The notes below the pieces were generated by a model. That model was not told where the DNA came from. It saw only the letters and a program-made list of their open reading frames with translations, and searched no databases. Source: Verrucomicrobiaceae bacterium (GTDB taxonomy: Bacteria; Verrucomicrobiota; Verrucomicrobiia; Verrucomicrobiales; Verrucomicrobiaceae). Taken from it: a DNA stretch of 64,000 bases. This document shows, piece after piece, positions 16,415 to 25,460 of the stretch (positions are counted from its first letter, which is position 1; each line of letters opens with the position of its first letter). The stretch lies in contig CANNQP010000012.1 in assembly GCA_947507875.1 (NCBI GenBank), positions 1-64,000 of the forward strand, in the 5' to 3' direction. The position numbers and the translations under genes are program-made.

Positions 16415-17267
16415 CCAACTGGTGGACGAGGCATTGAGGTCGCGTGGAGACCTCACAACGCTCAGGCCGGTCGTGGAAAAAGAACTTCTCCACCACGACA
16501 TCCTCCGTGAGATGAGCGAGGCTGGACTGTTGGCAGGGTTGACCTTCATTGGCGGAACCTGCCTGCGAGCCTGCTATGGATCAGCCAGGTTGAGCGAGGA
16601 TCTTGACTTTACCGGCGGCCGAGAGTTTAAGCGCAGCACCCTGGCCAAGCTAGGTGCCGTGCTGATCGAGCGACTGCAGACCCGCTACGGTTTGGCCGTG
16701 AGCGTCAGTGAACCGATCAAGACTGGTGGAAAGGTTTCGACCTGGAAACTCACCCTTGAGACACGGGGTGACAAGAAGCACCTGCCTGCGCAGCGTATTC
16801 ATCTGGACATCTGCGCAATTTCAAGTCACGACCCGCATCCGATGATGCTGCGCAATCTCTACGGCATCGACCTCGGCACCTCCGGCCTGATTCTGCAGGC
16901 TCAGAGCCGGGAGGAAATCCTTGCGGACAAGATCATCGCGCTGGCGTTCCGCGACAACCGCGTCAAGAACCGTGACCTGTGGGACATCGCATGGCTTGTT
17001 CAGCAGGGGGTCGCGCTGCCCGCACACCTCATTCCCTTGAAGATTCAGGACCATCATCGCACGGATGTCGAATTCAGGCGGTTGATCGTGGAACGGCTGA
17101 AGGCCTTAAAGGAGCAGCCGACCATGCGGAGTGATTTCATCGCAGAAATGCGCCGCTTTCTGCCCGCTGCCACCGTGCGTGGGACACTCGAAAACGTGGG
17201 CTACTGGGATTTCCTGATTCAGACGCTGCACGAACAGAGCACGCTAGCCATCAAGGCTCTGAAGTGA
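16401..17267 (+). CDS. abiEii: AbiEii-type nucleotidyltransferase toxin
   Basis: The 288-residue protein has the DNA polymerase beta-type nucleotidyltransferase motif of AbiEii/AbiGii toxins: FIGGTCLRACYGSARLSEDL at about 49-68, with SxRxSEDLDF supplying the catalytic Asp residues. A second block (IHLDICAIS near 134) and a conserved LADKIIAL with NRVKNRDLWDIAWL near 170-195 follow. Known members modify tRNA or otherwise block growth and give phage abortive infection. The ATG at 16401 is preferred over an upstream TTG at 16380. It follows the antitoxin directly. All family motifs are intact. Confidence 0.9.
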   Translation: MSLLDQLVDEALRSRGDLTTLRPVVEKELLHHDILREMSEAGLLAGLTFIGGTCLRACYGSARLSEDLDFTGGREFKRSTLAKLGAVLIERLQTRYGLAVSVSEPIKTGGKVSTWKLTLETRGDKKHLPAQRIHLDICAISSHDPHPMMLRNLYGIDLGTSGLILQAQSREEILADKIIALAFRDNRVKNRDLWDIAWLVQQGVALPAHLIPLKIQDHHRTDVEFRRLIVERLKALKEQPTMRSDFIAEMRRFLPAATVRGTLENVGYWDFLIQTLHEQSTLAIKALK

Positions 17268-17455
17268 GCTCTCTTCACCCCACAAAACAACCAATCCTCC
17301 GCCTTTGCCTTCCTGGCCTTGGCAATCTCTGCCTCGACCATTGCCTGTGTGACCGCCCACCGTTCCGGGTTCGGGTCCGTGCTCCCTGCGTAAATCGCAT
17401 TCAGGCAAATGTTCAGGATGTGCCCGCCACTTAGGCCCTTGGAAAGTTCAGCAAT
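17219..17455 (-). pseudogene. 3' end of an AAA+ ATPase gene truncated by an IS element
   Basis: On the minus strand a frame reads SIAELSKGLSGGHILNICLN and later ERWAVTQAMVEAEIAKARKA. This is typical of the last helices of Cdc48/FtsH-like AAA+ ATPases, where LSGGHI marks the sensor-2 region. The rest of the ATPase is missing because the IS element starts at 17456. No matching 5' part is found past the other IS end. The frame overlaps the 3' end of abiEii by about 50 bases on the opposite strand. The gene is therefore a relic. Confidence 0.65.
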
Positions 17456-17653
17456 TGAGGTGGACCCCATCGTTCGGCCAGTAGAGCAGGGATTTAAGCT
17501 ATGATGTTCACGGCTCGGGACTAGGGTTTTTAGGTTGGCACGGAGGATTCCGCAAGGGCTTTGCCGCGCAGGAGCGGAGGTGAGCGCAGCGGCATAGCCG
17601 CAAGCGGAACCGGAGCGCAGTAACCCCTTTTGCGGTCGCCGACGGGGGCTGGC

Positions 17654-18532
17654 TCATGCGGCTTGTTTGCTTTCCAGGTTCTTGTCCGCCTTCACTGGTG
17701 CGGCTGGACGGTATAGCTGCTGCGGGGTCTGATTGCCCAACGCGGCGTGGGGGCGCCAGGTGTTGTATTGCCTCATCCAGCGCTCCACTCCCTGCTCCAG
17801 TTCTCTCACTGTGGCATGCTCGCGCAGGTAGATTTCCTCATACTTCAGGCTGCGCCACAGCCACTCGATGAACACGTTGTCCATCCAGCGTCCGCGTCCG
17901 TCCATGCTGATCTTCACCCCCCAGTTCGTGAGTTGGGTGGTCCACTCTTCACTGGTGAACTGGCCGCCTTGATCCGTGTTGAAGATCTCAGGCACACGGC
18001 CTGTGCGAGCCTGCGCCTTATGCAGGGCTTGCAGGCACAAGGTGGTGTCCATGGTGTTGCTCACGGCCCAGCCGAGCACGCACCGCGTGTGCCAGTCCAT
18101 AACCGCACAGAGATAGGCGTGACCGCACGGCATGGGCACATAGGTGATGTCCGCGCACCACACTTGATCCGGTTTGGTGATGCTCAGGTCACGCAGCAGA
18201 TAAGGATAAATCCGGTGCCCCTTGTCCGGGATGCTGGTGCGCGGCTTGCAGTAGATCGCCTCCACACCCATCGCACGACGCAGGCGTTGCAGGCGCTTTC
18301 GATTGATCTCAAGCCCATGATCGCGCTTAAGCACGCTCGCCAGCCGTTGCGTGCCCAGGCAAGGGTCACGCAGGTAGATTTCATCCAGCAGGCGCTTGAG
18401 CTTCGCGTCATCTTCACATTCTCCCACTGGCACGTCGTCCAGTGTTGAGCGGGCGACGCCCAGCCGTTGGCATTGTGTCCCCATGCTCAGCTTTGGGTGG
18501 TGTGGTTCGATGAGTTCGGCTGCCCGCTCCAC
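17654..18532 (-). CDS. IS3-family transposase OrfB (DDE integrase domain)
   Basis: OrfB has an HTH_21-type N-terminal part (YLRDPCLGTQRLASVL) and an rve integrase core. The DDE residues lie in CADITYVPM (first Asp), FNTDQGGQFTS (second Asp) and NVFIEWLWRSLKYEE (Glu). It ends with the usual YNTWRPHAALGNQTPQQLY. The 292-residue frame opens with a GTG at 18532, but in IS3 elements this product is normally made by -1 frameshifting from orfA. The DDE core is complete. Production of the full OrfAB fusion is doubtful because orfA has a stop upstream of the slip site. Confidence 0.88.
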   Translation of the reverse strand: MERAAELIEPHHPKLSMGTQCQRLGVARSTLDDVPVGECEDDAKLKRLLDEIYLRDPCLGTQRLASVLKRDHGLEINRKRLQRLRRAMGVEAIYCKPRTSIPDKGHRIYPYLLRDLSITKPDQVWCADITYVPMPCGHAYLCAVMDWHTRCVLGWAVSNTMDTTLCLQALHKAQARTGRVPEIFNTDQGGQFTSEEWTTQLTNWGVKISMDGRGRWMDNVFIEWLWRSLKYEEIYLREHATVRELEQGVERWMRQYNTWRPHAALGNQTPQQLYRPAAPVKADKNLESKQAA

Positions 18533-18846
18533 ACTCCGAGCTGCCTGGACTTTTTTACCACGAAGTCCAGCTTCACGGTGAGTTCGCCGCTCTTGGAGTG
18601 CAGTTGCTCGCGCTCCGCCTCGAAGTCCTCCTGCGGTGCCTCTTTGCCCCTTTCAAACACGCTGCCCGCCTGCAGGCTCAACTCCTTCTTTCATTCCGAT
18701 ACCTGCACCGGATGCACGCCGAAATCGGCCGCTATCTGCTGCACTGTCTTGATGCCTTTGATGGCTTCCAAAGCCACTCGGGCCTTGAACTCGGGGTCAT
18801 GTCTTTTGCGTTTGGGTTTCACTTCCGTTCTGGGTGTTGGGTTCAT
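18487..18846 (-). pseudogene. IS3-family orfA with an in-frame stop
   Basis: From an ATG at 18846 the frame reads [18 protein letters not shown] and [16 protein letters not shown], the helix-turn-helix start of IS3 OrfA. It then meets TGA at 18691-18693 and continues in the same frame as KKELSLQAGSVFERG and later HSKSGELTVKLDFVVKK. In relatives this codon is normally Trp (TGG), so a single G-to-A change explains the stop. The separated HTH and leucine-zipper parts probably inactivate transposition of this copy. Confidence 0.8.
18550..18556 (-). promoter_or_regulatory. A6G slippery heptamer for -1 frameshifting
   Basis: On the minus strand orfA reads GTA AAA AAG, which contains the IS3-type slip site A-AAA-AAG. 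Shifting back one base enters the orfB frame (VQAARSVERAAELIE), so the usual OrfAB fusion is encoded. It lies about 20 bases before the orfB GTG. Confidence 0.75.
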
Positions 18847-19201
18847 TGCCCAAGCCGGCTCTGACCATAACGTCATTCCTTCGCTTTGCTGGTCCAACTT
18901 TTGGGGTCCACCTCACCGAACCCCAGCCCAACACCACCTCCTATACCCATCCTCACCATGCAAACTCGCAGCCTGAATATCACAAAAGGCTGTCCAAATC
19001 TCAGGGGAGCACTACACTGCGCTCAAACTCCCGCACCAGTTCCACCTGCCGCCAGCAACTTCATATGGCTCCTCGTGTGACGCTTACCTCAAGATCGCCA
19101 GAACTACACCTTCTTTGATCTGTCCCATCTCCTGGGGCAGGCCAGTAACTCGAATTTGTTCACGCAATGAAAATGGATCCCCAGGTATACTAGTTTATAA
19201 C

Positions 19202-20248
19202 CTAAAATAGATCTGTAATTGCATTTAATATAATTTCTTTAGAGGTGGCGGCTAGATCGACACTGCGCAACCATCCGAAAATATTTTTTTTGTCGGGGCC
19301 TTGGAAGTCTTTGAGTCGCCTGTAACCATCCTCAGACAGCTGATATTTTATAGCCTCTCCTTTATTCACTTCACGGAGCAGGTATCCCTCTCTAATCATT
19401 GACTCTAAGTGGCTAGCGATGAGCTTAGCCATGCAAGTAAAAGGTGCGTCGCGCCACCCCCACCAAAGCGCTAATCTTGATACCAAGATTTGTTGAAAGT
19501 GATTGCCACAATCCGACCACAAATCTGCAGGGCACCCTCTTTCCACGAGAGTCATAAAATTGTCCCAATATGGATTTTCGAAATTTAAGTTGGATGAATT
19601 GTTGCAAGATCTGCCATTCCATTGGTTAAAGGCTTGTTTGATAGCGCAGCAAGCTTTATTGTAATCAATACTTTTATTAACAGCTCGATGAACTTCAATC
19701 AATTTGGATAATGTAGAATGCTCTTCATCAGAAAGAATGCTTCCACGCCCTATCCGTGTATAAATATTTTCTAATTCTTCCCATGTTCCGTTTCTTCCAG
19801 GTAACGCTTTGCTGAGAAGGTGCATATATTGATTGAGTTGTTGATTATAATATTGCGAGTAATCTTTTATTATAGGATCTAACTTTATTAAGTCGCGATA
19901 TGTTTTTTTTGTTAAAACATTCGATGCATAATTAAGCAATACATCTTTCCAATGCCAATCCCACAAGTTGATCTCACTAAACAAACCCATTTTAGCTTCT
20001 AGCTTTTTAAAAAGAATAAGCTTGTGTATCTTTAGCAATTGAAAAGAACTTTCCTCAATAAAACTAGGTCCCCATATTAAAAATCTTTCTTTTTGCTCAG
20101 GCGGCCAATCCAATTCATCACTCTCTTGAATACGCTCGGAAAGAAATGGAATAATTTGGATTTTTCCGTCATGGCCTTTCCAACAAAAATTTACTGGCCA
20201 AATAATTTTTTCTAATTGATCAAAGGGGTACTGATGAACTGTTTGCAT
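19202..20248 (-). CDS. unknown protein with a C-terminal winged-helix-like segment
   Basis: The 348-residue protein is encoded in AT-rich DNA. It is helical and Trp/Tyr-rich, with no motif I recognise in the first 270 residues. Near the C-terminus AKLIASHLESMIREGYLL followed by KYQLSEDGYRRLKDF looks like a helix-turn-helix with a beta wing. There is no signal peptide or membrane segment. It is the last gene of the four-gene minus-strand operon and starts 10 bases after the penicillin-binding protein stop, so its role is likely tied to that wall enzyme. It could be a regulator or adaptor. Confidence 0.75.
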   Translation of the reverse strand: MQTVHQYPFDQLEKIIWPVNFCWKGHDGKIQIIPFLSERIQESDELDWPPEQKERFLIWGPSFIEESSFQLLKIHKLILFKKLEAKMGLFSEINLWDWHWKDVLLNYASNVLTKKTYRDLIKLDPIIKDYSQYYNQQLNQYMHLLSKALPGRNGTWEELENIYTRIGRGSILSDEEHSTLSKLIEVHRAVNKSIDYNKACCAIKQAFNQWNGRSCNNSSNLNFENPYWDNFMTLVERGCPADLWSDCGNHFQQILVSRLALWWGWRDAPFTCMAKLIASHLESMIREGYLLREVNKGEAIKYQLSEDGYRRLKDFQGPDKKNIFGWLRSVDLAATSKEIILNAITDLF

Positions 20249-20258
20249 TTTAGAAAAT

Positions 20259-22169
20259 TCAGAAGGAGTTAACAGCAGCAGGAAATTTTTCTGGAGAACT
20301 CCGCACTATCTTTTCGAAGAGTGGGTAAGCTAGAGATGCTGCATCTCCTCTACGGACGATAGGATTTCGATTGTTATGAAATCCTATCCATACCGCGATA
20401 GTGAGTGTATCAGTGTATCCAACAAACCAAACATCGGCGATATCACTGGATGTGCCTGTTTTTCCTGCAATTGAGCCATTCGCCATAGGCTTGGCGTTTA
20501 AAGACGCCGTGCCATGCGATAAAACTTTCACCATGCCTCGATGAACAACAGAACACGAAAGAGGACTGAAAATGGAGTGGCTTTGATTTTTGTGAATATA
20601 CAGTGGGCGATTTAAGCCTGATTCTCTTTTCCGGACTTCAGCAATAAGATAAGGTTCAGGCATCGTCCCGCACCGCGCAATAGTTGCGTAGGCTGCAGCT
20701 GCAGATATTGGAGAGACTGGAAAGCTTCCAATCCAAGTATCTGTAGATTTGGGTAAAGATGATGGTGTTAAGTGTAGCTGTTGAAGTAATGTATTCCAAC
20801 GATTCCATCCAATAATAGATCCAGCTCGCAAACTTGCTCGGTTGCTGGAGTAGGCGATAGCATCAATAATACTATGTTTGCCAGTTGGAAGTAAACCTGT
20901 CTCATGGGGATGATAATTGCCCTGTAGGCCTGAAGCCTCATTTTTACCAAGCGCTTCATTGCTAATTCTCCATTGGTTAGGTTTCGGATTAAGATCAATG
21001 TAGTTGGCAAAAATTAGTGGTTTTACTACGCTTGCAATTTCTCTTTTGCCATCCACTGCACAATTGAACATTTGCTGATAATAGTTTCTTCCTCCAACGA
21101 TTGCAAGTATAGCACCTGTGGCATTTTCCAAGACCACCGCAGCACCTTCCAGAGTGCCTCCCCCTTTATTGAATTCTGGCCTTTGCTCAATGTGATAAAG
21201 CTCATCGCGAACCAGATTCGTGACTTTACGGTGAAAATCTGCGTCTATGGTTAAGATGACCTCAGTAGTGCTAGTTTCATCAATGTCTTGTGGGATAAGA
21301 CCTGTTTTTTTGAGCTTTGTGATTTCGCGACGAATTAGCTCAAAAGTAAACCCGTCTCCCTTTCGATTGGGAACTTTGGGGTTTGAGGTAACATAAAAAT
21401 GAGCACTATTGGCTTGGCCTTCGGTAATCATCTTCAATTGCAACATTCGCGCAATCACGGCGTCTCGTGCGAGTCGTGCATTCTCAAGGTTTCGATATGC
21501 ACTATTGGCCGTAGGAGCCCTCAACAAACCTGCTAAGTGGGCACACTCGCCCAAACTGAGTTCGTGTGGTTCTTTTTTGAAGTAGTATCTAGCAGCTTCA
21601 ATCAACCCCCCAGTTCCATGGCCGAAACCGACTCTATTGCAATAGCTTGCTAGAATGGCTTGTTTTCCCTTAGATTTACTGCTGAAAACATGGCTTGCAT
21701 AGTACTCGACTCGAAAAGCCATAATCCACTCAAAAACTTTGTTTTGAACGCGGTTGATCGCACCTTTCTGGCTGCGAGTGTATGAATGCTCTACGAGCTG
21801 CATCGTTAAGGTTGAGGCGCCTTCTTTAAATCTAAGTGAAGCTAAGTTTGCGACAACTGCTCTTGCGAATCCGATCAGATCAACGCCCCAATGCGTCCAA
21901 AAGCGTGAGTCCTCCCGCGCTACTAAGGCATCAACCATGAATCGCGGTAAATCTTTGTATTCAAGACTAGCTAACGTATTGTCTTCTGACAATGGCAAGA
22001 AGGGTTCACCTTTTCTATCAGTGGCTATCGCACCTGTAGTTGGGTGCAGAGCTTTCGCGGGGTCCTCAAGCATAGCCTGGCACAGGGGCAAGCCGAACCC
22101 AATGCCTGCATTGAAGCTGCTAAGCATGAGTGTTGCTTGAATCCCACGCGTTAATTTCCACCAATTCAT
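20259..22169 (-). CDS. class A penicillin-binding protein (GT51 plus transpeptidase)
   Basis: The 636-residue protein has an N-terminal GT51 glycosyltransferase domain: AREDSRFWTHWGVD with catalytic Glu86, then KEGASTLTMQLVEH and NRVGFGHGTGG. A C-terminal penicillin-binding transpeptidase domain follows, with SVVK at 380-383 (acylated Ser), SSN at 441-443 and KTG at 570-572. Both active sites look complete, so it should polymerise and cross-link peptidoglycan. The N-terminal hydrophobic stretch (about 11-30) is a weak membrane anchor. At 636 residues it is shorter than typical PBP1 proteins. It is AT-rich, unlike the surroundings, and sits in an operon with a transglutaminase-like protein. 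Confidence 0.92.
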   Translation of the reverse strand: MNWWKLTRGIQATLMLSSFNAGIGFGLPLCQAMLEDPAKALHPTTGAIATDRKGEPFLPLSEDNTLASLEYKDLPRFMVDALVAREDSRFWTHWGVDLIGFARAVVANLASLRFKEGASTLTMQLVEHSYTRSQKGAINRVQNKVFEWIMAFRVEYYASHVFSSKSKGKQAILASYCNRVGFGHGTGGLIEAARYYFKKEPHELSLGECAHLAGLLRAPTANSAYRNLENARLARDAVIARMLQLKMITEGQANSAHFYVTSNPKVPNRKGDGFTFELIRREITKLKKTGLIPQDIDETSTTEVILTIDADFHRKVTNLVRDELYHIEQRPEFNKGGGTLEGAAVVLENATGAILAIVGGRNYYQQMFNCAVDGKREIASVVKPLIFANYIDLNPKPNQWRISNEALGKNEASGLQGNYHPHETGLLPTGKHSIIDAIAYSSNRASLRAGSIIGWNRWNTLLQQLHLTPSSLPKSTDTWIGSFPVSPISAAAAYATIARCGTMPEPYLIAEVRKRESGLNRPLYIHKNQSHSIFSPLSCSVVHRGMVKVLSHGTASLNAKPMANGSIAGKTGTSSDIADVWFVGYTDTLTIAVWIGFHNNRNPIVRRGDAASLAYPLFEKIVRSSPEKFPAAVNSF

Positions 22170-22200
22170 TAGAAATCAAAATATTTATTAAAAATATAGA

Positions 22201-22431
22201 CTATTTTGATAATGAAAGACCAATAAGAATGGCGACAAAGATTAATATAGTTGAAGCAAATATGGAGGCTGCTACATTGCCATTTTTAATTTCTTCCTCA
22301 ATGTTGACATTCTTTAGTAAGAAGTGATCAATGGCTTTCAGTGCCAACACGCCAAGAATTAATGATATCAAGGCATATATTAAATTGCCAGCCAATAACA
22401 TAGCCGAAGCCTTTGCGAATTCAGTGTCCAT
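22201..22431 (-). CDS. DUF350 small membrane protein
   Basis: The 76-residue protein has two hydrophobic helices (about 10-30 and 52-73). A conserved DHFLLKNVNIEEEIKNGNVA segment between them matches the repeat unit of the DUF350 family of inner-membrane proteins. Most DUF350 proteins have two such units, so this is a single-unit version. The gene starts 5 bases after the transglutaminase-like gene ends, and the penicillin-binding protein begins 31 bases downstream. Its likely role is as a membrane partner for an envelope process; the biochemical activity of the family is unknown. Confidence 0.75.
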   Translation of the reverse strand: MDTEFAKASAMLLAGNLIYALISLILGVLALKAIDHFLLKNVNIEEEIKNGNVAASIFASTILIFVAILIGLSLSK

Positions 22432-22436
22432 TATTT

Positions 22437-23291
22437 TTATTTTTGTTTAGTTAATTTGTACCAACTTGTTTCGGAAAAATAGGATAGCACTTTTTTATTT
22501 GACTTTATGGGATAATAAACAGCAACTTTGTCAAATGAGTAGTGGGGTTCATAATCTTTAGCGTAAGTTTCAATACGAGGCGGAAATCTTTGCGAAAGGT
22601 TCCCAATTTGTTCGAGCAGGTATTCTTTATTCCGATGCTGTAGAACAACCCATGCATGCCCCTCTTTTTTATATAGGCCTACTGCAACTCTTGCGTTAAA
22701 GCCTTGTGAAATTAGAAAATCCGTGAGCAAGATCGAATGGTCTTCACAATCTCCTTTTCTGGTTCGCCATGTTTTCTCTGCTTTATTCCAAATGTCCATT
22801 CCAGGCGGGTCACTGAAGTATGTAATGCGTTTATATGTATTAAACCAAGATGCGATAATGAGTTCGTCATTGGCATGATCCGATGAAAAACGGTTGCCTT
22901 TATCATTTATGTTTTTGAAGATAATATCTTTGGCCATTCTGGTGTGCCCACCTGGTATGTAGCCCTCAAAAAAATCAGGGGGTTGTTTCAGTTGGTAATG
23001 ATTATCCAGATGAAGTTCTGTCAAAAAACTAGAGCATTGAATGCAATGCACTTCGCAAGGCCTGTTATATGTCATGCCTTTATTTTCGTATCTGCAGAAA
23101 CGACATTGAACATCTAATTTGGCGACTTTGACGGAATTTATTTGTTTCTGATTGCTGAATTTATTAATATTATTAGCCTCTGAACTTAAGAGTTCGTTGA
23201 TTGGCATTGAAAGAATAAATCCTAAAATAAATGGAAATAAAATCCATAAATTAAACTTTTCTTTAAGTATTTGGATATTAATATTCGTCAT
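22437..23291 (-). CDS. transglutaminase-like cysteine peptidase with N-terminal Cys cluster
   Basis: The 284-residue protein has an N-terminal membrane segment (about 13-35) and then a Cys-rich stretch (CRFC at 63-66, CEVHCIQC at 79-86) that may bind zinc. A transglutaminase-like domain follows, with RKGDCEDHS (Cys182), GHAWV (His212) and a following acidic residue near Glu227. Such domains act as peptidases or form isopeptide bonds. ATG at 23291 is chosen over an in-frame TTG three codons upstream. It is the first gene of the AT-rich operon and is probably exported or membrane-anchored. A role in processing wall peptides with the downstream penicillin-binding protein is an inference. Confidence 0.82.
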   Translation of the reverse strand: MTNINIQILKEKFNLWILFPFILGFILSMPINELLSSEANNINKFSNQKQINSVKVAKLDVQCRFCRYENKGMTYNRPCEVHCIQCSSFLTELHLDNHYQLKQPPDFFEGYIPGGHTRMAKDIIFKNINDKGNRFSSDHANDELIIASWFNTYKRITYFSDPPGMDIWNKAEKTWRTRKGDCEDHSILLTDFLISQGFNARVAVGLYKKEGHAWVVLQHRNKEYLLEQIGNLSQRFPPRIETYAKDYEPHYSFDKVAVYYPIKSNKKVLSYFSETSWYKLTKQK

Positions 23292-23400
23292 TATGATCAA
23301 TTGGATCGTCTTTTAGCTCTTGGTTTCATTGAGAAATTTATGGTAATTTTTATTTTTTTATTCATAAAAATCTAATCTGCAAAAAAGTCGTCTTCATTAC

Positions 23401-24591
23401 TCAATGACAAGGCAATTTCAATACAAACGCCGGCATTAGAACGAAGGGGGCTGCATGTCGTGCCTTGTTTGGATTACTGGTCACGCTCCATTCGGCGCCT
23501 TGCTGGGTTGTCCCGGTGACTTCCAGCTCGCAGGGAACTTCCAGTGGCAAAAAACAATCCTCGAACACTGGCGTTTTCCGCACCGCACTCGAGTCCTCGC
23601 ATGGCCCATCTTCAAAGAGAAAACACCAGTCCTCCTCCAAGCCAAAATGGCCAGGACGAAATTCCAGTGTCGTATACATCCCTATGGGATCCCGTCGCTG
23701 CACCCATGAGACAGGGGTGAGACGTTGGCCTTTCAAATTTTTAACTGATGGCTGAAAGCTGGTGGCGCCATCAAACGCCAGCCGAAAGCAGATGTGCAGG
23801 CTCCTGCCACTGACCCTGGCCCAGCTAGTCACCAGAGGTGTCTCCGCCACAGTTGTTGAGCTTATTGGAAAAAGTACCAATTTTGAGGCAAATTTGCCTT
23901 CTTCTCCGAAAACGACCGGAACTTGAGGATAGCGGCATTTCACATCCGCTTGAGCAGCCCAATCGCACCACGTGGGCGGTTCTCTATCCGAGAGGTTTGA
24001 AGGCGGGTCATATTCATGGACTGCGGTTCCAACATCCAAATGCAATTCATATAGTTCAAACCAGTCAGAGACTCTGCTATGATCAATATCCAAAAAGCTC
24101 TTCAGCACGAATTGCTCATGTTTTAGTTCATAGTTCAAACATTTGGTGATGCCATCATGTATTGACAGGGTACCGTCTTGAATCGTGACACTTGGTGGAA
24201 AAAGTTCTTCCCTCAAGACATAATCCAAAGAAAAACTAGGGGTCAGACATCGAGTTTCAAGGATCTTTTTCCAACCACGGGGTTGGCTTAGTTCGACGGT
24301 GAGGATTCGTTTAATTGATTCCTCTCCTTTTTCATGCTTCTGAATGATACTGGCGCGATCTGGCCTGCCATCGCCGTTCAAGTCTCCTAGCGCCTGATCA
24401 AAAAGGGAAGGTATTTGTGCAGCATAGCATTCATGGCCTGTTCTTAATGCGAGTCCAAACAAAAGCAAAAAGGCAGGAATGGCCAGCGTCAGGCGTGATA
24501 ATAAATAGCGTGGCTGATTCCTTCCAAGTTCACTAAATTGGATTTCTCCAATTCGCACTCTGGTGGGCATGTCATTTTGCGAGTTCATCAT
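23401..24591 (-). CDS. exported or membrane-anchored protein of unknown function
   Basis: The product, about 396 residues from the ATG at 24591, has one hydrophobic segment near 35-50 (LAIPAFLLLFGLAL). A calcium-loop-like LGDLNGDGRPDRASI motif follows near residue 67, as in FG-GAP/VCBS-type repeats. The remainder is beta-rich with several Cys residues. Its start overlaps the stop of the upstream gene by four bases (ATGA), so the two are translationally coupled. A longer frame to 24648 would overlap more deeply and is not needed. I do not recognise a named family. Confidence 0.72.
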   Translation of the reverse strand: MMNSQNDMPTRVRIGEIQFSELGRNQPRYLLSRLTLAIPAFLLLFGLALRTGHECYAAQIPSLFDQALGDLNGDGRPDRASIIQKHEKGEESIKRILTVELSQPRGWKKILETRCLTPSFSLDYVLREELFPPSVTIQDGTLSIHDGITKCLNYELKHEQFVLKSFLDIDHSRVSDWFELYELHLDVGTAVHEYDPPSNLSDREPPTWCDWAAQADVKCRYPQVPVVFGEEGKFASKLVLFPISSTTVAETPLVTSWARVSGRSLHICFRLAFDGATSFQPSVKNLKGQRLTPVSWVQRRDPIGMYTTLEFRPGHFGLEEDWCFLFEDGPCEDSSAVRKTPVFEDCFLPLEVPCELEVTGTTQQGAEWSVTSNPNKARHAAPFVLMPAFVLKLPCH

Positions 24592-25316
24592 GACTGCCCT
24601 TCTTGAGTCCAATAGGCATGCCAGTATCCAGGGAATGCCTCCTCCCATCGCTTCTGGTTTTCCTGTTCTTCGTCACTCCAAAGCACTTGCTGTGCGCGTG
24701 GACCCACCGTCATCCCTCGATTTTTTAGAGTTCTGACGGTGTTGGATAAAATCGAATGATCCAACCACCTTGGCACTGCTGAGTCAGGGTCATTGTCGTG
24801 GGCATCTGCTAGCAGCATGGATTCATCCAGCCTTGCTGACACCTCGCAAGGCCCAAGACGCTGGACCTCTTTGCTCAAGTAGTGATCATAATCTTGCAGA
24901 GAATCTTTATCCCCGACAGTTTCCTCTGTGACCCACTTGCTTTGACGGAAGGCGGCCGCGATGAAAAGTTGTTCAAATGGGTCAAGCGTGATGTCTGAGT
25001 CGGGTAACGCTTGGCTGAACAAAATTTTAAACATCTTCTGGTCCAACCGTGAAAATGGAATTTGCGGGTGTATTTCGAATAAATGCTGGATGACGTCTAG
25101 AGTGACAATAGCGGCATCAATGCGCTGTTTTTCACTTTGCGCGGGATGCATAGGTTTAATAAAATTGATTATCACCAAATCCAAAAGCGTCCTGGCCTGG
25201 GATTGAGGCGAATTTAAACTGGCTGCCATTCCCCCTGGGGATGAAACTATCGCGAGGCCACCCAGCGCGTTCAGGGCAACCTGCATGAAATCTCGGCGGT
25301 TGGATGGATCAGTCAT
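24588..25316 (-). CDS. putative Tat-exported protein, unknown function
   Basis: The 242-residue protein begins with a twin-arginine-like signal (NRRDFMQVALNALGGLAIV), suggesting export in a folded state. The mature part is helical and acidic with no recognised catalytic motif. Its stop overlaps the start of the gene at 23401-24591, so they form a two-gene unit. A similar Tat-like signal is seen on the protein at 56652-57338, but the mature parts are not obviously related. Confidence 0.72.
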   Translation of the reverse strand: MTDPSNRRDFMQVALNALGGLAIVSSPGGMAASLNSPQSQARTLLDLVIINFIKPMHPAQSEKQRIDAAIVTLDVIQHLFEIHPQIPFSRLDQKMFKILFSQALPDSDITLDPFEQLFIAAAFRQSKWVTEETVGDKDSLQDYDHYLSKEVQRLGPCEVSARLDESMLLADAHDNDPDSAVPRWLDHSILSNTVRTLKNRGMTVGPRAQQVLWSDEEQENQKRWEEAFPGYWHAYWTQEGQS

Positions 25317-25460
25317 ACAAGCTTTGATAGAAGGTTTGATCGTGATCGAGACAAATGGAATTCGCCGATGGTTTTGGAAACGAGGGAAATGGACTTCTTA
25401 AAAAATCGAAAATCATTTGATTGGGCTGTGATTTACAGTAACACTGTCAATCATCGAAAC

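Larger units (their letters stand above)
17456..18915 (-). mobile_element. IS3-family insertion sequence
   Basis: Perfect 13-base terminal inverted repeats (TGAGGTGGACCCC at 17456-17468 and its complement at 18903-18915) bound a 1460-bp element with orfA and orfB on the minus strand. The ends carry the TG...CA termini usual for IS3. The bases flanking the two ends differ (AAT and CCG), so no target duplication is seen. This fits a later deletion or recombination, consistent with the truncated ATPase gene on the left. To the right, about 290 bases up to 19201 hold no supported gene. Confidence 0.88.

Noticed and set aside
17747..18448. 233-residue plus-strand open frame in the IS element
   Set aside because: It is the reverse of orfB, which has all DDE residues.
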